Of a stretch of DNA of 64,000 bases, positions 39,189 to 47,481 are shown in pieces. The stretch lies in NCBI RefSeq assembly GCF_029674545.1, contig NZ_CP121354.1:5837001-5901000 (forward strand), given 5' to 3'. Numbering within the stretch: position 1 is the stretch's first letter; every line of letters begins with the position of its first letter. Under the pieces are notes generated by a model. That model was not told where the DNA came from, ran no database searches, and saw nothing but the letters and a program-made list of their open reading frames with translations. A program made the position numbers and the translations under genes. This DNA is from Mesorhizobium sp. WSM4904. GTDB lineage: Bacteria; Pseudomonadota; Alphaproteobacteria; Rhizobiales; Rhizobiaceae.

Positions 39189-40289
39189 CTACAGAATCTC
39201 GGTCTTGGCGATGTGGATGCCGAACCCCTCAAGACCGACATAGTGGCGCTCCCGCGAGGCGATCAGGTTGATCGAGGAGATGCCGAGATCCCTGAGAATC
39301 TGGGCGCCAAGGCCGATCTCGCGCCACTCGCTCTCGCGCCGGCGCGCCTCCTCATGGTCCTCGCGCTCGCCGCTCATCGGGCGCCTGCGCTCCTGGTGGG
39401 CGACGCCGACCGAGCCTTCGCGCAGATAGACGATGACGCCGCGCTTGCGCTCGCCCATTGCCTTCATGATGTGATCCAGGCGGTGGCCGGTGCCGAAGAC
39501 GTCGGTCACGACGTCCTCCGAATGCAGGCGCACCGGCACCTCCTCGCCGTCGCGGATGTCGCCGAAGACGACCGCGACATGATGCATGGAATCCCAAGGC
39601 AGCGTGTAGGTGAAGACCTGCGCCTTGCCGCCCGGCGTTTCGATGTCGGAGCAGGCGACGCGCTCGACCAGCGTTTCCTTGCGCTGGCGGTAGGCGATGA
39701 GGTCGGCGACCGAAACCTGCTTCAGGCCATGCTGTTCCGCGAAAGCCTGAACCTCGGGGCCGCGCTTGACCGTGCCGTCGTCGTTGACCAGTTCGGAAAT
39801 GACGCCGACCGGCGGCAGGCCGGCGAGCTTGCAGAGGTCGACCGCGGCCTCGGTATGGCCGGAACGCATCAGGACACCGCCTTCGCGCGCGATCAGCGGG
39901 AAGATGTGGCCGGGGCGTACGAAATCGGTCGGCCCGACATTGCCGTTGGCGAGGTTGCGAACGGTGAGCGTGCGGTCATCGGCGGAAATGCCGGTCGTGG
40001 TGCCGTGCTTGAAATCGACGCTGACGGTGAAAGCGGTGGTGTGGGCGGAATCGTTGTCGGCCACCATCGGCGCCAGGTTCAACCGCCGTGCCTCCTCGCG
40101 CGGCATCGGCGTGCAGACGATGCCGGAGGTATTGCGGACGATGAAGGCCATCTTTTCCGGCGTGCAGTGCACCGCGGCGACGATCAGATCGCCCTCGTTC
40201 TCGCGCCCGTCATCGTCCATGACGACGACGATCTCGCCGCGCTCGAAAGCACGGATCGCTTCGACGATCTTCTTCTGGTCGTAAGGCAT
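39189..40289 (-). CDS. ribB: 3,4-dihydroxy-2-butanone-4-phosphate synthase with degenerate GTP cyclohydrolase II domain (RibBX)
   Basis: The 366-residue protein has a complete RibB domain (residues 1-205): VVVMDDDGRENEGDLI, GIVCTPM, TTTGISADDR, RPGHIFPL and RSGHTEAAVDL. The C-terminal half aligns with RibA (VERVACSDIETPGGKAQVF...VRLHSED) but the three zinc cysteines of GTP cyclohydrolase II are gone: the HSEC position is HSED, and the LRCDCG segment reads TGHRLD. The protein should make only the four-carbon riboflavin precursor. Such RibBX forms are known in rhizobia. The ATG at 40289 begins the conserved part. Confidence 0.93.
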   Translation of the reverse strand: MPYDQKKIVEAIRAFERGEIVVVMDDDGRENEGDLIVAAVHCTPEKMAFIVRNTSGIVCTPMPREEARRLNLAPMVADNDSAHTTAFTVSVDFKHGTTTGISADDRTLTVRNLANGNVGPTDFVRPGHIFPLIAREGGVLMRSGHTEAAVDLCKLAGLPPVGVISELVNDDGTVKRGPEVQAFAEQHGLKQVSVADLIAYRQRKETLVERVACSDIETPGGKAQVFTYTLPWDSMHHVAVVFGDIRDGEEVPVRLHSEDVVTDVFGTGHRLDHIMKAMGERKRGVIVYLREGSVGVAHQERRRPMSGEREDHEEARRRESEWREIGLGAQILRDLGISSINLIASRERHYVGLEGFGIHIAKTEIL

Positions 40290-40308
40290 ACGTGCTCGCT
40301 TCGCTCGC

Positions 40309-40414
40309 AAGGGAGTAGGGGAATAGGGCAGTAAGGGAGTAGGGAAAAGCAAAAAGTTTGGGGTCAGGGCGCGACGTAGCCCACGGCCCTACTGCCTTAC
40401 TCCCCTACTCCCTT
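40309..40414. repeat. Long inverted repeat of GGGAGTAGGG-type units between ribB and aroC
   Basis: The left arm (40309-40337) is built from repeated AAGGGAGTAGGG units. The right arm (40387-40414) is its near complement, with two mismatches over about 28 bases. The 49-base loop contains no gene. The right arm covers the last five codons and stop of aroC. Confidence 0.8.
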
Positions 40415-41506
40415 CCCTGTCTGTCCTCTGTGCCGCAGATAATGATCCGCTATCGCGCAGGCAACCATGGCCTCGCCGATCGGAACGGCGCGGATGCCGA
40501 CGCACGGATCGTGGCGGCCCTTGGTCATCACCTCGACGTCCTTGCCGTCCTTGTCGATGGACTTGCGCGGGGTCAGGATCGATGAGGTCGGCTTGACGGC
40601 GAAGCGGGCGACGATCGCCTGGCCGGTCGAGATGCCGCCAAGGATGCCGCCGGCATTGTTGGACAAAAACACCGGCTTGCCGTCATTGCCGATGCGCATC
40701 TCGTCGGCGTTCTGCTCGCCGGTGATGCGGGCGGCCTCGAAGCCGTTGCCGATCTCGACGCCCTTGACCGCGTTGATCGACATCAGGCCCGACGCGATGT
40801 CCTGGTCGAGCTTGGCGTAGATCGGCGCGCCGAGGCCCGCCGGCACGCCCTCGGCAACGATCTCGATCACCGCGCCGACGGAGGAGCCGGCCTTGCGGAT
40901 GCCGTCGAGATAGGCCGCGAAGACCGGGACCGAGGCCGGATCGGGGGTGAAAAACGGGTTCTCGGCATCACCGACGAAATTCCAGTTCCAGTTGGCGCGG
41001 TCGATCGACTTTTCGCCCATCGAGACCAGCGCGCCGCGCACCACCATGCCCGGCACCACCTTGCGCGCCAGCGCGCCGGCCGCCACCCGCGCCGCCGTCT
41101 CGCGCGCCGAGGAACGGCCGCCGCCGCGATGGTCGCGCAGGCCGTATTTGACCTCATAGGTGTAGTCGGCATGGCCCGGCCGGTACTGGCGAGCGATCTC
41201 GCCATAATCCTTGGAGCGCTGGTCGACATTCTCGATCAGCATCGACACCGGCGTGCCGGTGGTGATCATGGTCTCGCCGTCCTCGTCGAGGATGAAGCCT
41301 GAGAGGATCTTCACCTCGTCCGGCTCGCGGCGCTGGGTGACGAAACGCGACTGGCCGGGGCGGCGACGGTCGAGCTCGGCCTGGATATCCTCGCGCTTGA
41401 AGCGGATGCCGGGCGGGCAGCCGTCGACCACGCAGCCGAGCGCGGTGCCGTGGCTTTCACCCCAGGTGGTGACGCGGAACAGATGGCCGAAGGTGTTGTG
41501 AGACAT
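40397..41506 (-). CDS. aroC: Chorismate synthase
   Basis: AroC (369 residues) makes chorismate from EPSP, using reduced flavin. Signature segments: [32 protein letters not shown] at the start (split here by family convention into GESHG and [10 protein letters not shown]), [32 protein letters not shown] and the near-C-terminal [18 protein letters not shown]. The final residues KGVGE and the TAA stop are encoded by an inverted-repeat arm. It precedes ribB on the minus strand and may share a transcript. Confidence 0.97.
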   Translation of the reverse strand: MSHNTFGHLFRVTTWGESHGTALGCVVDGCPPGIRFKREDIQAELDRRRPGQSRFVTQRREPDEVKILSGFILDEDGETMITTGTPVSMLIENVDQRSKDYGEIARQYRPGHADYTYEVKYGLRDHRGGGRSSARETAARVAAGALARKVVPGMVVRGALVSMGEKSIDRANWNWNFVGDAENPFFTPDPASVPVFAAYLDGIRKAGSSVGAVIEIVAEGVPAGLGAPIYAKLDQDIASGLMSINAVKGVEIGNGFEAARITGEQNADEMRIGNDGKPVFLSNNAGGILGGISTGQAIVARFAVKPTSSILTPRKSIDKDGKDVEVMTKGRHDPCVGIRAVPIGEAMVACAIADHYLRHRGQTGKGVGE

Positions 41507-41721
41507 GGAAAAAACGCCCTGCCCGGCGGCGGAGCCCGGTTCGCCGTTTCAAGGCTGCCTTCTATTGGCGTTTTCCACAGCGGTCAAACGGTGATCGGAT
41601 GCATCAATCTGTGATCTGGCCGATTTAGTTTTGACACATTCGGTTGGTTTCTGCTCTCTTCCATCCGCCGTTGAGGATCCGCCGTTGCTCATGCCGGCGC
41701 AATGACCAAAAGAGGACGACG

Positions 41722-41982
41722 ATGCGTACCCTGATTGGCGCCGTTGGCACCATGCTCATGATTTCCACCGCCGCATTCGCCGGCCAGACCGAGGGCCTGA
41801 TCAAGAAAGTCGACAAGGACACGCTGACCCTGACGCTCGACGACGGAAAGTCCTACAAGCTCAACGCCGAGACCGACCTCGACGCATTGAAGCCCGGCAT
41901 GGACATCGTCATTGCCTACGACGTGACCAACGGCGAGAATGTCGTGACGGATATGCAGCTGCCTGACAGCGATCAGAATTAG
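41722..41982 (+). CDS. DUF1344 small exported protein
   Basis: The 86-residue product has a signal peptide (cleaved near AFAGQTEG) and the DUF1344 core GLIKKVDKDTLTLTLDDGKSYKL. This predicts a small beta-barrel-like periplasmic domain. Function unknown. An AGAGGA ribosome site lies 6-11 bases before the ATG at 41722. It stands alone, with 215 bases upstream and the copy B palindrome downstream. Confidence 0.88.
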   Translation: MRTLIGAVGTMLMISTAAFAGQTEGLIKKVDKDTLTLTLDDGKSYKLNAETDLDALKPGMDIVIAYDVTNGENVVTDMQLPDSDQN

Positions 41983-42003
41983 CTTTCTGGAGCGTCCGTG
42001 TTT

Positions 42004-42190
42004 CGTCATTCTAGGGCGAAGCGAGGAGCGTAGCGACGCGCGCAGACCCTAGAATCCATGCCGTAACGTCTGAGCGCCGCTACGGTGTAGAACGACCTCA
42101 GTTCTGCACGGTTTTTAATGGTCGGCTAAGGTCACGGCATGGATCCTTGGATCTTCGCTCCGCTTCGCGTCGCTACGCCCAAGGATGACG
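42004..42190. repeat. Composite palindromic element, copy B
   Basis: It begins CGTCATTC and ends GATGACG, with inner arms CCATGCCGT / CACGGCATGG. The left arm carries GACGCGCGCAGACCCTAG, the reverse complement of the copy A right arm. It fills the gap between the DUF1344 gene and the converging phosphatase gene. Confidence 0.85.
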
Positions 42191-42234
42191 ACTTCACGGG
42201 CTTCGTCCGCCCCCTTGCGGGCTTCGAGGCTGCC

Positions 42235-42822
42235 TCACAACCACTCCAGGCTCCGGCCCTGCAGCCGGAGCAGACGATCCTGCGGGATCTCCAGGCTGGC
42301 CGCTTCCTTCTTGGACATGCCTTCGACGAAGCGGAACAGGCAGCGCATCACCCCGCCATGGGTGACGCAGACAGTCCGCTGCTCAAGCGCGTCGAACCAC
42401 GGCTTGACCCGTTCAAGCAGCATCTCATAGCTTTCCGCGCCTTGGCCCGGCGGCTGGTAATCCCATTTGGCGGCGCGGCGGCCTTGCGTCGATCCGGGAT
42501 GCCGGGCCTCAAGCTCGGCGAAAGTAAAGCCCTGCCAGTCGCCGAAACTCAATTCCACCAGACGCGGGTCGGTGCGATAGGCAAGCGGATCGAGCCCCAT
42601 CGCCGCGCGCATGAGCTCCATCGTCTCGCGGGTGCGCCGCATCGGGCTGGCGACAAAGTCGAAACCCTCACCCTTGCCGATCATCGCGGCCAGGCGCCGG
42701 CCGTTGCCAGTCGCCTGCTGGCGGCCAAGCTCATTGATGTCGGTGTCGGCCTGGCCCTGCAGGCGACGCTGGGTGTTCCACTCAGTCTGGCCATGGCGCG
42801 CGATGTAGACGAGCGGATACAT
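42235..42822 (-). CDS. Histidine phosphatase (phosphoglycerate-mutase-like)
   Basis: The 195-residue protein has the full motif set: YIARHGQTEWN (RHG with catalytic His), SPMRRTRETME, the LVELSFGDWQG acid/base segment, and VTHGGVMRC. It is a phosphatase or mutase of the GpmB type with undetermined substrate. In contrast to the protein at 12028-12621, its RHG is intact. The ATG at 42822 is 54 bases after fabI, so it is probably in the dnaJ-like/fabI transcript. The larger open frame to 43602 is a shadow of fabI. Confidence 0.92.
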   Translation of the reverse strand: MYPLVYIARHGQTEWNTQRRLQGQADTDINELGRQQATGNGRRLAAMIGKGEGFDFVASPMRRTRETMELMRAAMGLDPLAYRTDPRLVELSFGDWQGFTFAELEARHPGSTQGRRAAKWDYQPPGQGAESYEMLLERVKPWFDALEQRTVCVTHGGVMRCLFRFVEGMSKKEAASLEIPQDRLLRLQGRSLEWL

Positions 42823-42875
42823 CAGGTCTTCCGGAGGTCGGGTCAGGGCCTGGGCGGAGGGGTATGCGAGAGGAT

Positions 42876-43694
42876 TCAGTCCTTGACGGTCGAGATATCC
42901 GGCGCGTCGACCGCCTTCATGCCGACGACGTGGTAGCCCGAATCGACGTGATGGACCTCTCCGGTCACGCCGCGCGACAGGTCCGACAGGAAATAGACGC
43001 CGGAATCGCCGACCTCTTCCTGCGTCACCGTCTGCTTCAGCGGCGCATTGTACTCGTTCCACTTGAGAATGTAGCGGAAATCGCCAATGCCGGAGGCGGC
43101 GAGCGTCTTGATCGGGCCGGCCGAGATCGCGTTGACGCGGATCTTCTTGGCGCCGAGGTCGACGGCGAGATAGCGGACGCTTGCTTCGAGCGCCGCCTTG
43201 GCGACGCCCATGACGTTGTAGTGCGGCATCACCTTCTCGGCGCCGTAATAGGTCAGCGTCAGCAGCGAGCCGCCTTCCGCCATCAGCGGCTCGGCGCGCT
43301 TGGCGATGGTGGTGAAGGAGAATACCGAAATGTCCATGGTGCGCAGGAAATTGTCGCGCGTCGTCTCGACATAGCGGCCGGTGAGCTCGTCCTTGTCCGA
43401 GAAGGCGATCGCATGGACGAGGAAGTCGAGCTTGCCCCAGTGCTTGGCGATGTCGGCAAAGACTGCGTCGAGGCTTTCCGGATCGGTCACGTCGCAATGA
43501 CCGGCGACATGCGCGTTGAGTTCCGCCGCCAGCGGCTCGACGCGCTTCTTGAACGCCTCGCCCTGATAGGTCAGCGCGATCTCGGCACCGTGATCGACGC
43601 AAGCCTTGGCGATGCCGAAAGCGATCGACCGATTGTTCGCGACGCCGAGAATAAGGCCTCGCTTACCGGCCATCAGGCCCTGTCCACCCGCCAT
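42876..43694 (-). CDS. fabI: Enoyl-[acyl-carrier-protein] reductase (NADH), FabI
   Basis: FabI (272 residues from the ATG at 43694) carries out the last reduction in each fatty acid elongation cycle. It is an SDR with the FabI-type cofactor segment GLILGVANNRSIAFGIA and the active-site YNVMGVAK (Tyr-x6-Lys), followed by AVDLGAKKIRVNAISAGPIKTLA. A shorter start seven codons later (MAGKRGLI) is equally possible. It sits between the J-domain gene and a phosphoglycerate-mutase-like gene on the same strand. Confidence 0.96.
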   Translation of the reverse strand: MAGGQGLMAGKRGLILGVANNRSIAFGIAKACVDHGAEIALTYQGEAFKKRVEPLAAELNAHVAGHCDVTDPESLDAVFADIAKHWGKLDFLVHAIAFSDKDELTGRYVETTRDNFLRTMDISVFSFTTIAKRAEPLMAEGGSLLTLTYYGAEKVMPHYNVMGVAKAALEASVRYLAVDLGAKKIRVNAISAGPIKTLAASGIGDFRYILKWNEYNAPLKQTVTQEEVGDSGVYFLSDLSRGVTGEVHHVDSGYHVVGMKAVDAPDISTVKD

Positions 43695-43802
43695 GTGCAC
43701 GTTCTCCGCAAGAGATGTCAGCTTTTGTGGAGCCCTATCGCACAGGCACACAGCCCCTTCAAGCGCCGAAAACGGACTGGCTCGAGGAGAAAACCGCCTC
43801 GA

Positions 43803-44732
43803 TCAGCCTTTTCGGTTGCGCATCAGGGCTTCGAGATCGGCATCTCCGCCCTCCGGCAGCATCAGCCGCACATGCGCATAAAGGTCGCCGTGGCCACCGG
43901 CTTTTTCCGGCAAACCCCTGCCCTTCAGGCGCAATACTTTGTCCGAGCTCGACCATGCCGGAACGTTGACCGCGAGTTTGCCGGTCGGCGTCTCGACCGC
44001 CACCTTGGCGCCGAGCACCGCGTCGGCCAGATCGACTGGCAGGTCGACATGCAGGTCGCGGCCCTCGATGCGATAGCGCGGATGGCGGCGGATGTGGATC
44101 TTGACCAGCGCGTCGCCCGGCTGCCCGGGCCCTTGCTCGCCCTGGCCTTTGAGGCGGATGGTCTGGCCTTCCTCGACGTAAGTTGGAAGCTTGACCGCCA
44201 TCTTGCGCCCGTCGGGGAACATCGCCGTCACCTTCTCGGCGGTGGCGGCCTCCTCGACGGTGATGTCCAGCGTGACGTTCAGGTCAGCCGCCTGAACCGG
44301 CTGGCGACGGTCGCCACGGCCAGCACCGCGCGCGCCCGAAAAGGCATCGCCGAAGATCTGGCTGAAAATGTCGCTGTTGCCGTCGAACGGATCGCCGCCC
44401 GGACGGCCGGTGCGGAATTCGAAATGCGCGCCGCCGGGACCCTGCTGGCGACGGAACCCGGCGAACGGATCGCCACCGCCGGCCGCGCCCTCGAAGCCCT
44501 GGAACCTCGGCTTGCCGTCGGCGTCGATCTCACCGCGATCGTAAGCGGCGCGCGTCTTCTCGTCGCCGACGATCTCGTAGGCTTGGTTGGCGGCGGCAAA
44601 ACGCTCCTTCGCCTTCGGATCATTCGGATTCTGGTCCGGATGATGCTGCTTGGCGAGCTTGCGGTACGCCGATTTTATTTCCTTGGCCGATGCGTTCCTG
44701 GCAACGCCCAGCACCTCATAGGGGTCGCGCAT
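43803..44732 (-). CDS. J-domain chaperone, DnaJ/CbpA-like
   Basis: The 309-residue protein has an N-terminal J domain (residues 1-65) with the HPD motif at 31-33, a G/F-rich linker (about 90-140) and DnaJ C-terminal beta domains ([16 protein letters not shown]...). It lacks the zinc-finger cysteines of full DnaJ, so it is a type II, CbpA-like co-chaperone of DnaK. It probably heads a transcript with fabI, 108 bases downstream. Confidence 0.94.
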   Translation of the reverse strand: MRDPYEVLGVARNASAKEIKSAYRKLAKQHHPDQNPNDPKAKERFAAANQAYEIVGDEKTRAAYDRGEIDADGKPRFQGFEGAAGGGDPFAGFRRQQGPGGAHFEFRTGRPGGDPFDGNSDIFSQIFGDAFSGARGAGRGDRRQPVQAADLNVTLDITVEEAATAEKVTAMFPDGRKMAVKLPTYVEEGQTIRLKGQGEQGPGQPGDALVKIHIRRHPRYRIEGRDLHVDLPVDLADAVLGAKVAVETPTGKLAVNVPAWSSSDKVLRLKGRGLPEKAGGHGDLYAHVRLMLPEGGDADLEALMRNRKG

Positions 44733-44850
44733 GCTTCCTGCCTGTAAGAGAAGATGAATCCACGGTGCCTCCTATATGCGCTCGGATAGGAAGAAATTCC
44801 AGTAGCGCAAGAGGGATCGGCTAGCGAAAATCAAAGCACCCCGAACCGGA

Positions 44851-45315
44851 TCAGAGCGCCTTGAACTCCTGCATGCGCCAGCCGCCGGCGCCGGCCATGC
44901 AGAGCTCGCCTTTGTACAGGGCGACGCCGTCGAAACTCTCCCGCGTGGCCGTGAAGCGGCGGCAGTTGAGGCCGCCATCCTTGAGCTCCACCAGTTCGGT
45001 GATCGCACCGCGCGAACCGGTGCCGGCATTGGCCCATGGCACGGCCTGGCCGCCGAGCTCCTGGATGTCGGCGGAGGAGACCGCATTGCCGATCGTGGTC
45101 TGGTCCGAATCGTTGTCGCTGGTTGCCGGCTGGGCAGGCGCGGAAGGGGCGCTGGAGGTGATGATCGAGCGGTCGACCTCGGCCTTCTCGAGGCTGAAGC
45201 CGCCGGCACCACAGGCCGTGAGTGGAAGCGCCAATATCAGCAGCGCAGCCTTGGCACTGGCCGAAGCAATAACGCTCCATTGCCCGCTGTCAAAAGCTTG
45301 CGCGATACGCGACAA
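44851..45315 (-). CDS. Lipoprotein of the RT0821/Lpp0805 surface protein family
   Basis: The 154-residue product has a hydrophobic stretch ending in a lipobox (ALPLTACG), then an acidic Ser/Pro linker and the conserved C-terminal domain [18 protein letters not shown]...[22 protein letters not shown]. This domain matches the Rickettsia RT0821 surface family of alphaproteobacteria. The start is a TTG at 45315, chosen because GGGAGGAG lies 8 bases upstream and no ATG or GTG precedes the lipoprotein signal. Longer frames are shadows of pdxH. It is divergent from pdxH with 40 bases between. Confidence 0.82.
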   Translation of the reverse strand: MSRIAQAFDSGQWSVIASASAKAALLILALPLTACGAGGFSLEKAEVDRSIITSSAPSAPAQPATSDNDSDQTTIGNAVSSADIQELGGQAVPWANAGTGSRGAITELVELKDGGLNCRRFTATRESFDGVALYKGELCMAGAGGWRMQEFKAL

Positions 45316-45355
45316 TCGGCGAACTCCTCCCGCAACGTTAAAAATTTGGAAAACT

Positions 45356-45973
45356 ATGAACGAAACCGAGTTAACAAGCAGTGACTTCACCGATGCGGCG
45401 GAGCCGTTCCGGCTTTTTGCCGCATGGCTGGAAGACGCCACCAAAAGCGAGATCAACGATCCCAACGGCGTTGCGCTGGCGACCGTCGATGCCGACGGCA
45501 TGCCGGATGTGCGGATGGTGCTGCTCAAGGGGTTCGACGAAAAGGGATTTGTCTTCTACACGAATTTCGAGAGCGCCAAGGGCCGCGAGATTCTCGGCAA
45601 CATGAAGGCGGCGATGTGCTTCCACTGGAAATCGCTGCGCCGTCAGGTGCGCGTGCGTGGGCCGGTGGAGATCGTCAGCGACGCCGAGGCCGACGCCTAT
45701 TATGCGACGCGGCCGCGCGGCAGCCGCATCGGCGCCTGGGCCTCCAAACAGTCGCGGCCGCTGGAAAGCCGCTTCGCGTTGGAGAAGGCCGTGGCCGAAT
45801 ACACGGCGCGCTACGCGATCGGCGACATCCCCAGGCCGAAACACTGGTCCGGCTTCCGCATCCTGCCGCAGACGATCGAGTTCTGGCACGACCGTCCGTT
45901 CCGGCTGCATGACCGTGTCGTCTTTTCGCGCAATGCCCAGGGCGGCTGGGACAAGACCAGGCTTTATCCCTGA
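45356..45973 (+). CDS. pdxH: Pyridoxamine 5'-phosphate oxidase
   Basis: PdxH (205 residues) oxidises PNP/PMP to pyridoxal phosphate using FMN. Family segments: [37 protein letters not shown] split over the FMN-binding strand, [23 protein letters not shown] [20 protein letters not shown] and the C-terminal [14 protein letters not shown] plus RLYP. The ATG at 45356 gives the usual N-terminus. Confidence 0.97.
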   Translation: MNETELTSSDFTDAAEPFRLFAAWLEDATKSEINDPNGVALATVDADGMPDVRMVLLKGFDEKGFVFYTNFESAKGREILGNMKAAMCFHWKSLRRQVRVRGPVEIVSDAEADAYYATRPRGSRIGAWASKQSRPLESRFALEKAVAEYTARYAIGDIPRPKHWSGFRILPQTIEFWHDRPFRLHDRVVFSRNAQGGWDKTRLYP

Positions 45974-46024
45974 GGTTGTGAGGATGGCGCTCGCAGCTGC
46001 CTTGGCCGCAAAGAGGAGAGACGC

Positions 46025-46657
46025 ATGAGCCTGTTCCTGGCCTTTCTCGGTGTCTCGTTCATCGTGCTTGCCACGCCTGGACCCGACACCGCCATCACCA
46101 TTCGCAACACGCTGCTTGGCGGGCGCATGGCGGGCGTGTTCACCGCGCTCGGCATCTCCAGCGGCCAGACGATCTGGGCGTTGGCCACCAGCGCAGGCAT
46201 CGTCGCGCTGCTCGTGGCATCGGAGCCGCTGTTTCTTGCCGTCAAATATGCGGGCGCCGCCTATCTCGTCTATCTCGGCTTCAAGGCGCTGCAGGAAGCG
46301 CTGCGGCCGTCCCACGGGCAGGACATGGCGACCGTCGCCAGGCCGGCGCGGCGGCTGACGGCGGCAAGCGCCTATCGCCAGGGGCTGATCAGCGACCTCG
46401 GCAATCCGAAAATGGCGGTGTTCTTCGCGAGCCTGCTGCCGCAGTTCGTGCCGCCCGGCGGAGAAAGTTTCTCGGCGCTGCTCGGCCTCGGCGCGGTCTT
46501 CGCCGTCATGACCTTCACCTGGCTCGCGCTCTACGCGACCGTGGTCGCCAAAGCAGGGGATTTCCTGCGCCGCCCGTCGATCCGCCGCGCCATCGAGGGC
46601 GTGACCGGGATGGTGCTGATCGGCCTCGGCATCCGCATCGCGACCGAGCACCGGTAA
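46025..46657 (+). CDS. LysE family amino-acid exporter
   Basis: The 210-residue membrane protein has six hydrophobic helices and the LysE/RhtB start (FLAFLGVSFIVLATPGPDT) with the conserved NPK motif in DLGNPKMAVFFASLLPQF. These proteins export amino acids or homoserine lactone-like molecules; the substrate is undetermined. It follows pdxH after 51 bases, with a GAGGAGAG ribosome site. Confidence 0.93.
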   Translation: MSLFLAFLGVSFIVLATPGPDTAITIRNTLLGGRMAGVFTALGISSGQTIWALATSAGIVALLVASEPLFLAVKYAGAAYLVYLGFKALQEALRPSHGQDMATVARPARRLTAASAYRQGLISDLGNPKMAVFFASLLPQFVPPGGESFSALLGLGAVFAVMTFTWLALYATVVAKAGDFLRRPSIRRAIEGVTGMVLIGLGIRIATEHR

Positions 46658-46705
46658 GCGGATTTTCTACCCTGCCGGCGTTCGACCCACCCGGCCCAGC
46701 GCGAC

Positions 46706-47455
46706 CTATTTCTTGCGGGTCATGAAAGCCGTCAGCGCGGCGCGCGCTTCGTCCGACGTCAACCGCTCGCGGAAATGCTCGCTTTCGATCTCGATGCGGG
46801 CGACGAGTTCCTCGCGGGAGCCGCGCATCAGGTCGCGGGCGATCTTCAGCGCCTGCGGCGGCTTGGCGGCAATCTCGGCTGCCGCGGCCAGCACCGCGCC
46901 CTCGAGCGCGTCTTCCGCGACCATGTCGTAGATCAAGCCGGCGGCCCTGGCGCGCTCGGCCGAAAAGCCTTCGCCGAGACCGAGCAGCGCGAAGGCGCCC
47001 TGCCGGCCGAGGATCCGCGGCGCGAGCAGGCTGGAACCCGCCTCCGGCACCAGGCCGAGATCGACGAAGGGCGTGCGGAAGAGCGTGCGCGGCGTGGCGA
47101 AGGTCAGGTCGCAATGCAGGTTGAGCGTAGTGCCGATGCCTACGGCGATGCCGTCGACGCCCGACACCATCGGCTTCTCCGTCTTGGCCAGCGCCATCAG
47201 GAAATCCCATACCTCGTTGCCGCCCTCCCCGCCCGTGGCGATCACCAGGAAGTCGGCAAGATCGTTGCCGGAGGAAAAGGCGCCGGGCACGCCGAGGAAG
47301 ACGTGCACGCGAACCGCCGGATCGGCGTCGCCCTCGGCAAGGGCAGCCGACATCTTCGCGTACATGGCGCGCGTCAGCGCGTTCTTCTTGTCCGGCCGGT
47401 TCATGCGGATGATCTGCACGGCGCCCCGGCGCTCGATGAGGATATGGTCGGTCAC
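46706..47455 (-). CDS. Enoyl-CoA hydratase/isomerase family protein
   Basis: The 249-residue crotonase-fold protein has the oxyanion-hole segments GAFSSGNDLADF and GIAVGIGTTLNLHCDLTFAT and the acidic residue in VDLGLVPEAGSSLL. This suggests enoyl-CoA hydration in fatty acid oxidation, probably with the acyl-CoA dehydrogenase 26 bases upstream. The start is a GTG at 47455 (conserved TDHILIERRGAVQIIRMNRP begins right after). The longer frame to 48094 lies antisense within the neighbour gene. Confidence 0.93.
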   Translation of the reverse strand: MTDHILIERRGAVQIIRMNRPDKKNALTRAMYAKMSAALAEGDADPAVRVHVFLGVPGAFSSGNDLADFLVIATGGEGGNEVWDFLMALAKTEKPMVSGVDGIAVGIGTTLNLHCDLTFATPRTLFRTPFVDLGLVPEAGSSLLAPRILGRQGAFALLGLGEGFSAERARAAGLIYDMVAEDALEGAVLAAAAEIAAKPPQALKIARDLMRGSREELVARIEIESEHFRERLTSDEARAALTAFMTRKK

Positions 47456-47481
47456 GGTCGGTCCTTTGAATGTCGGAATGC

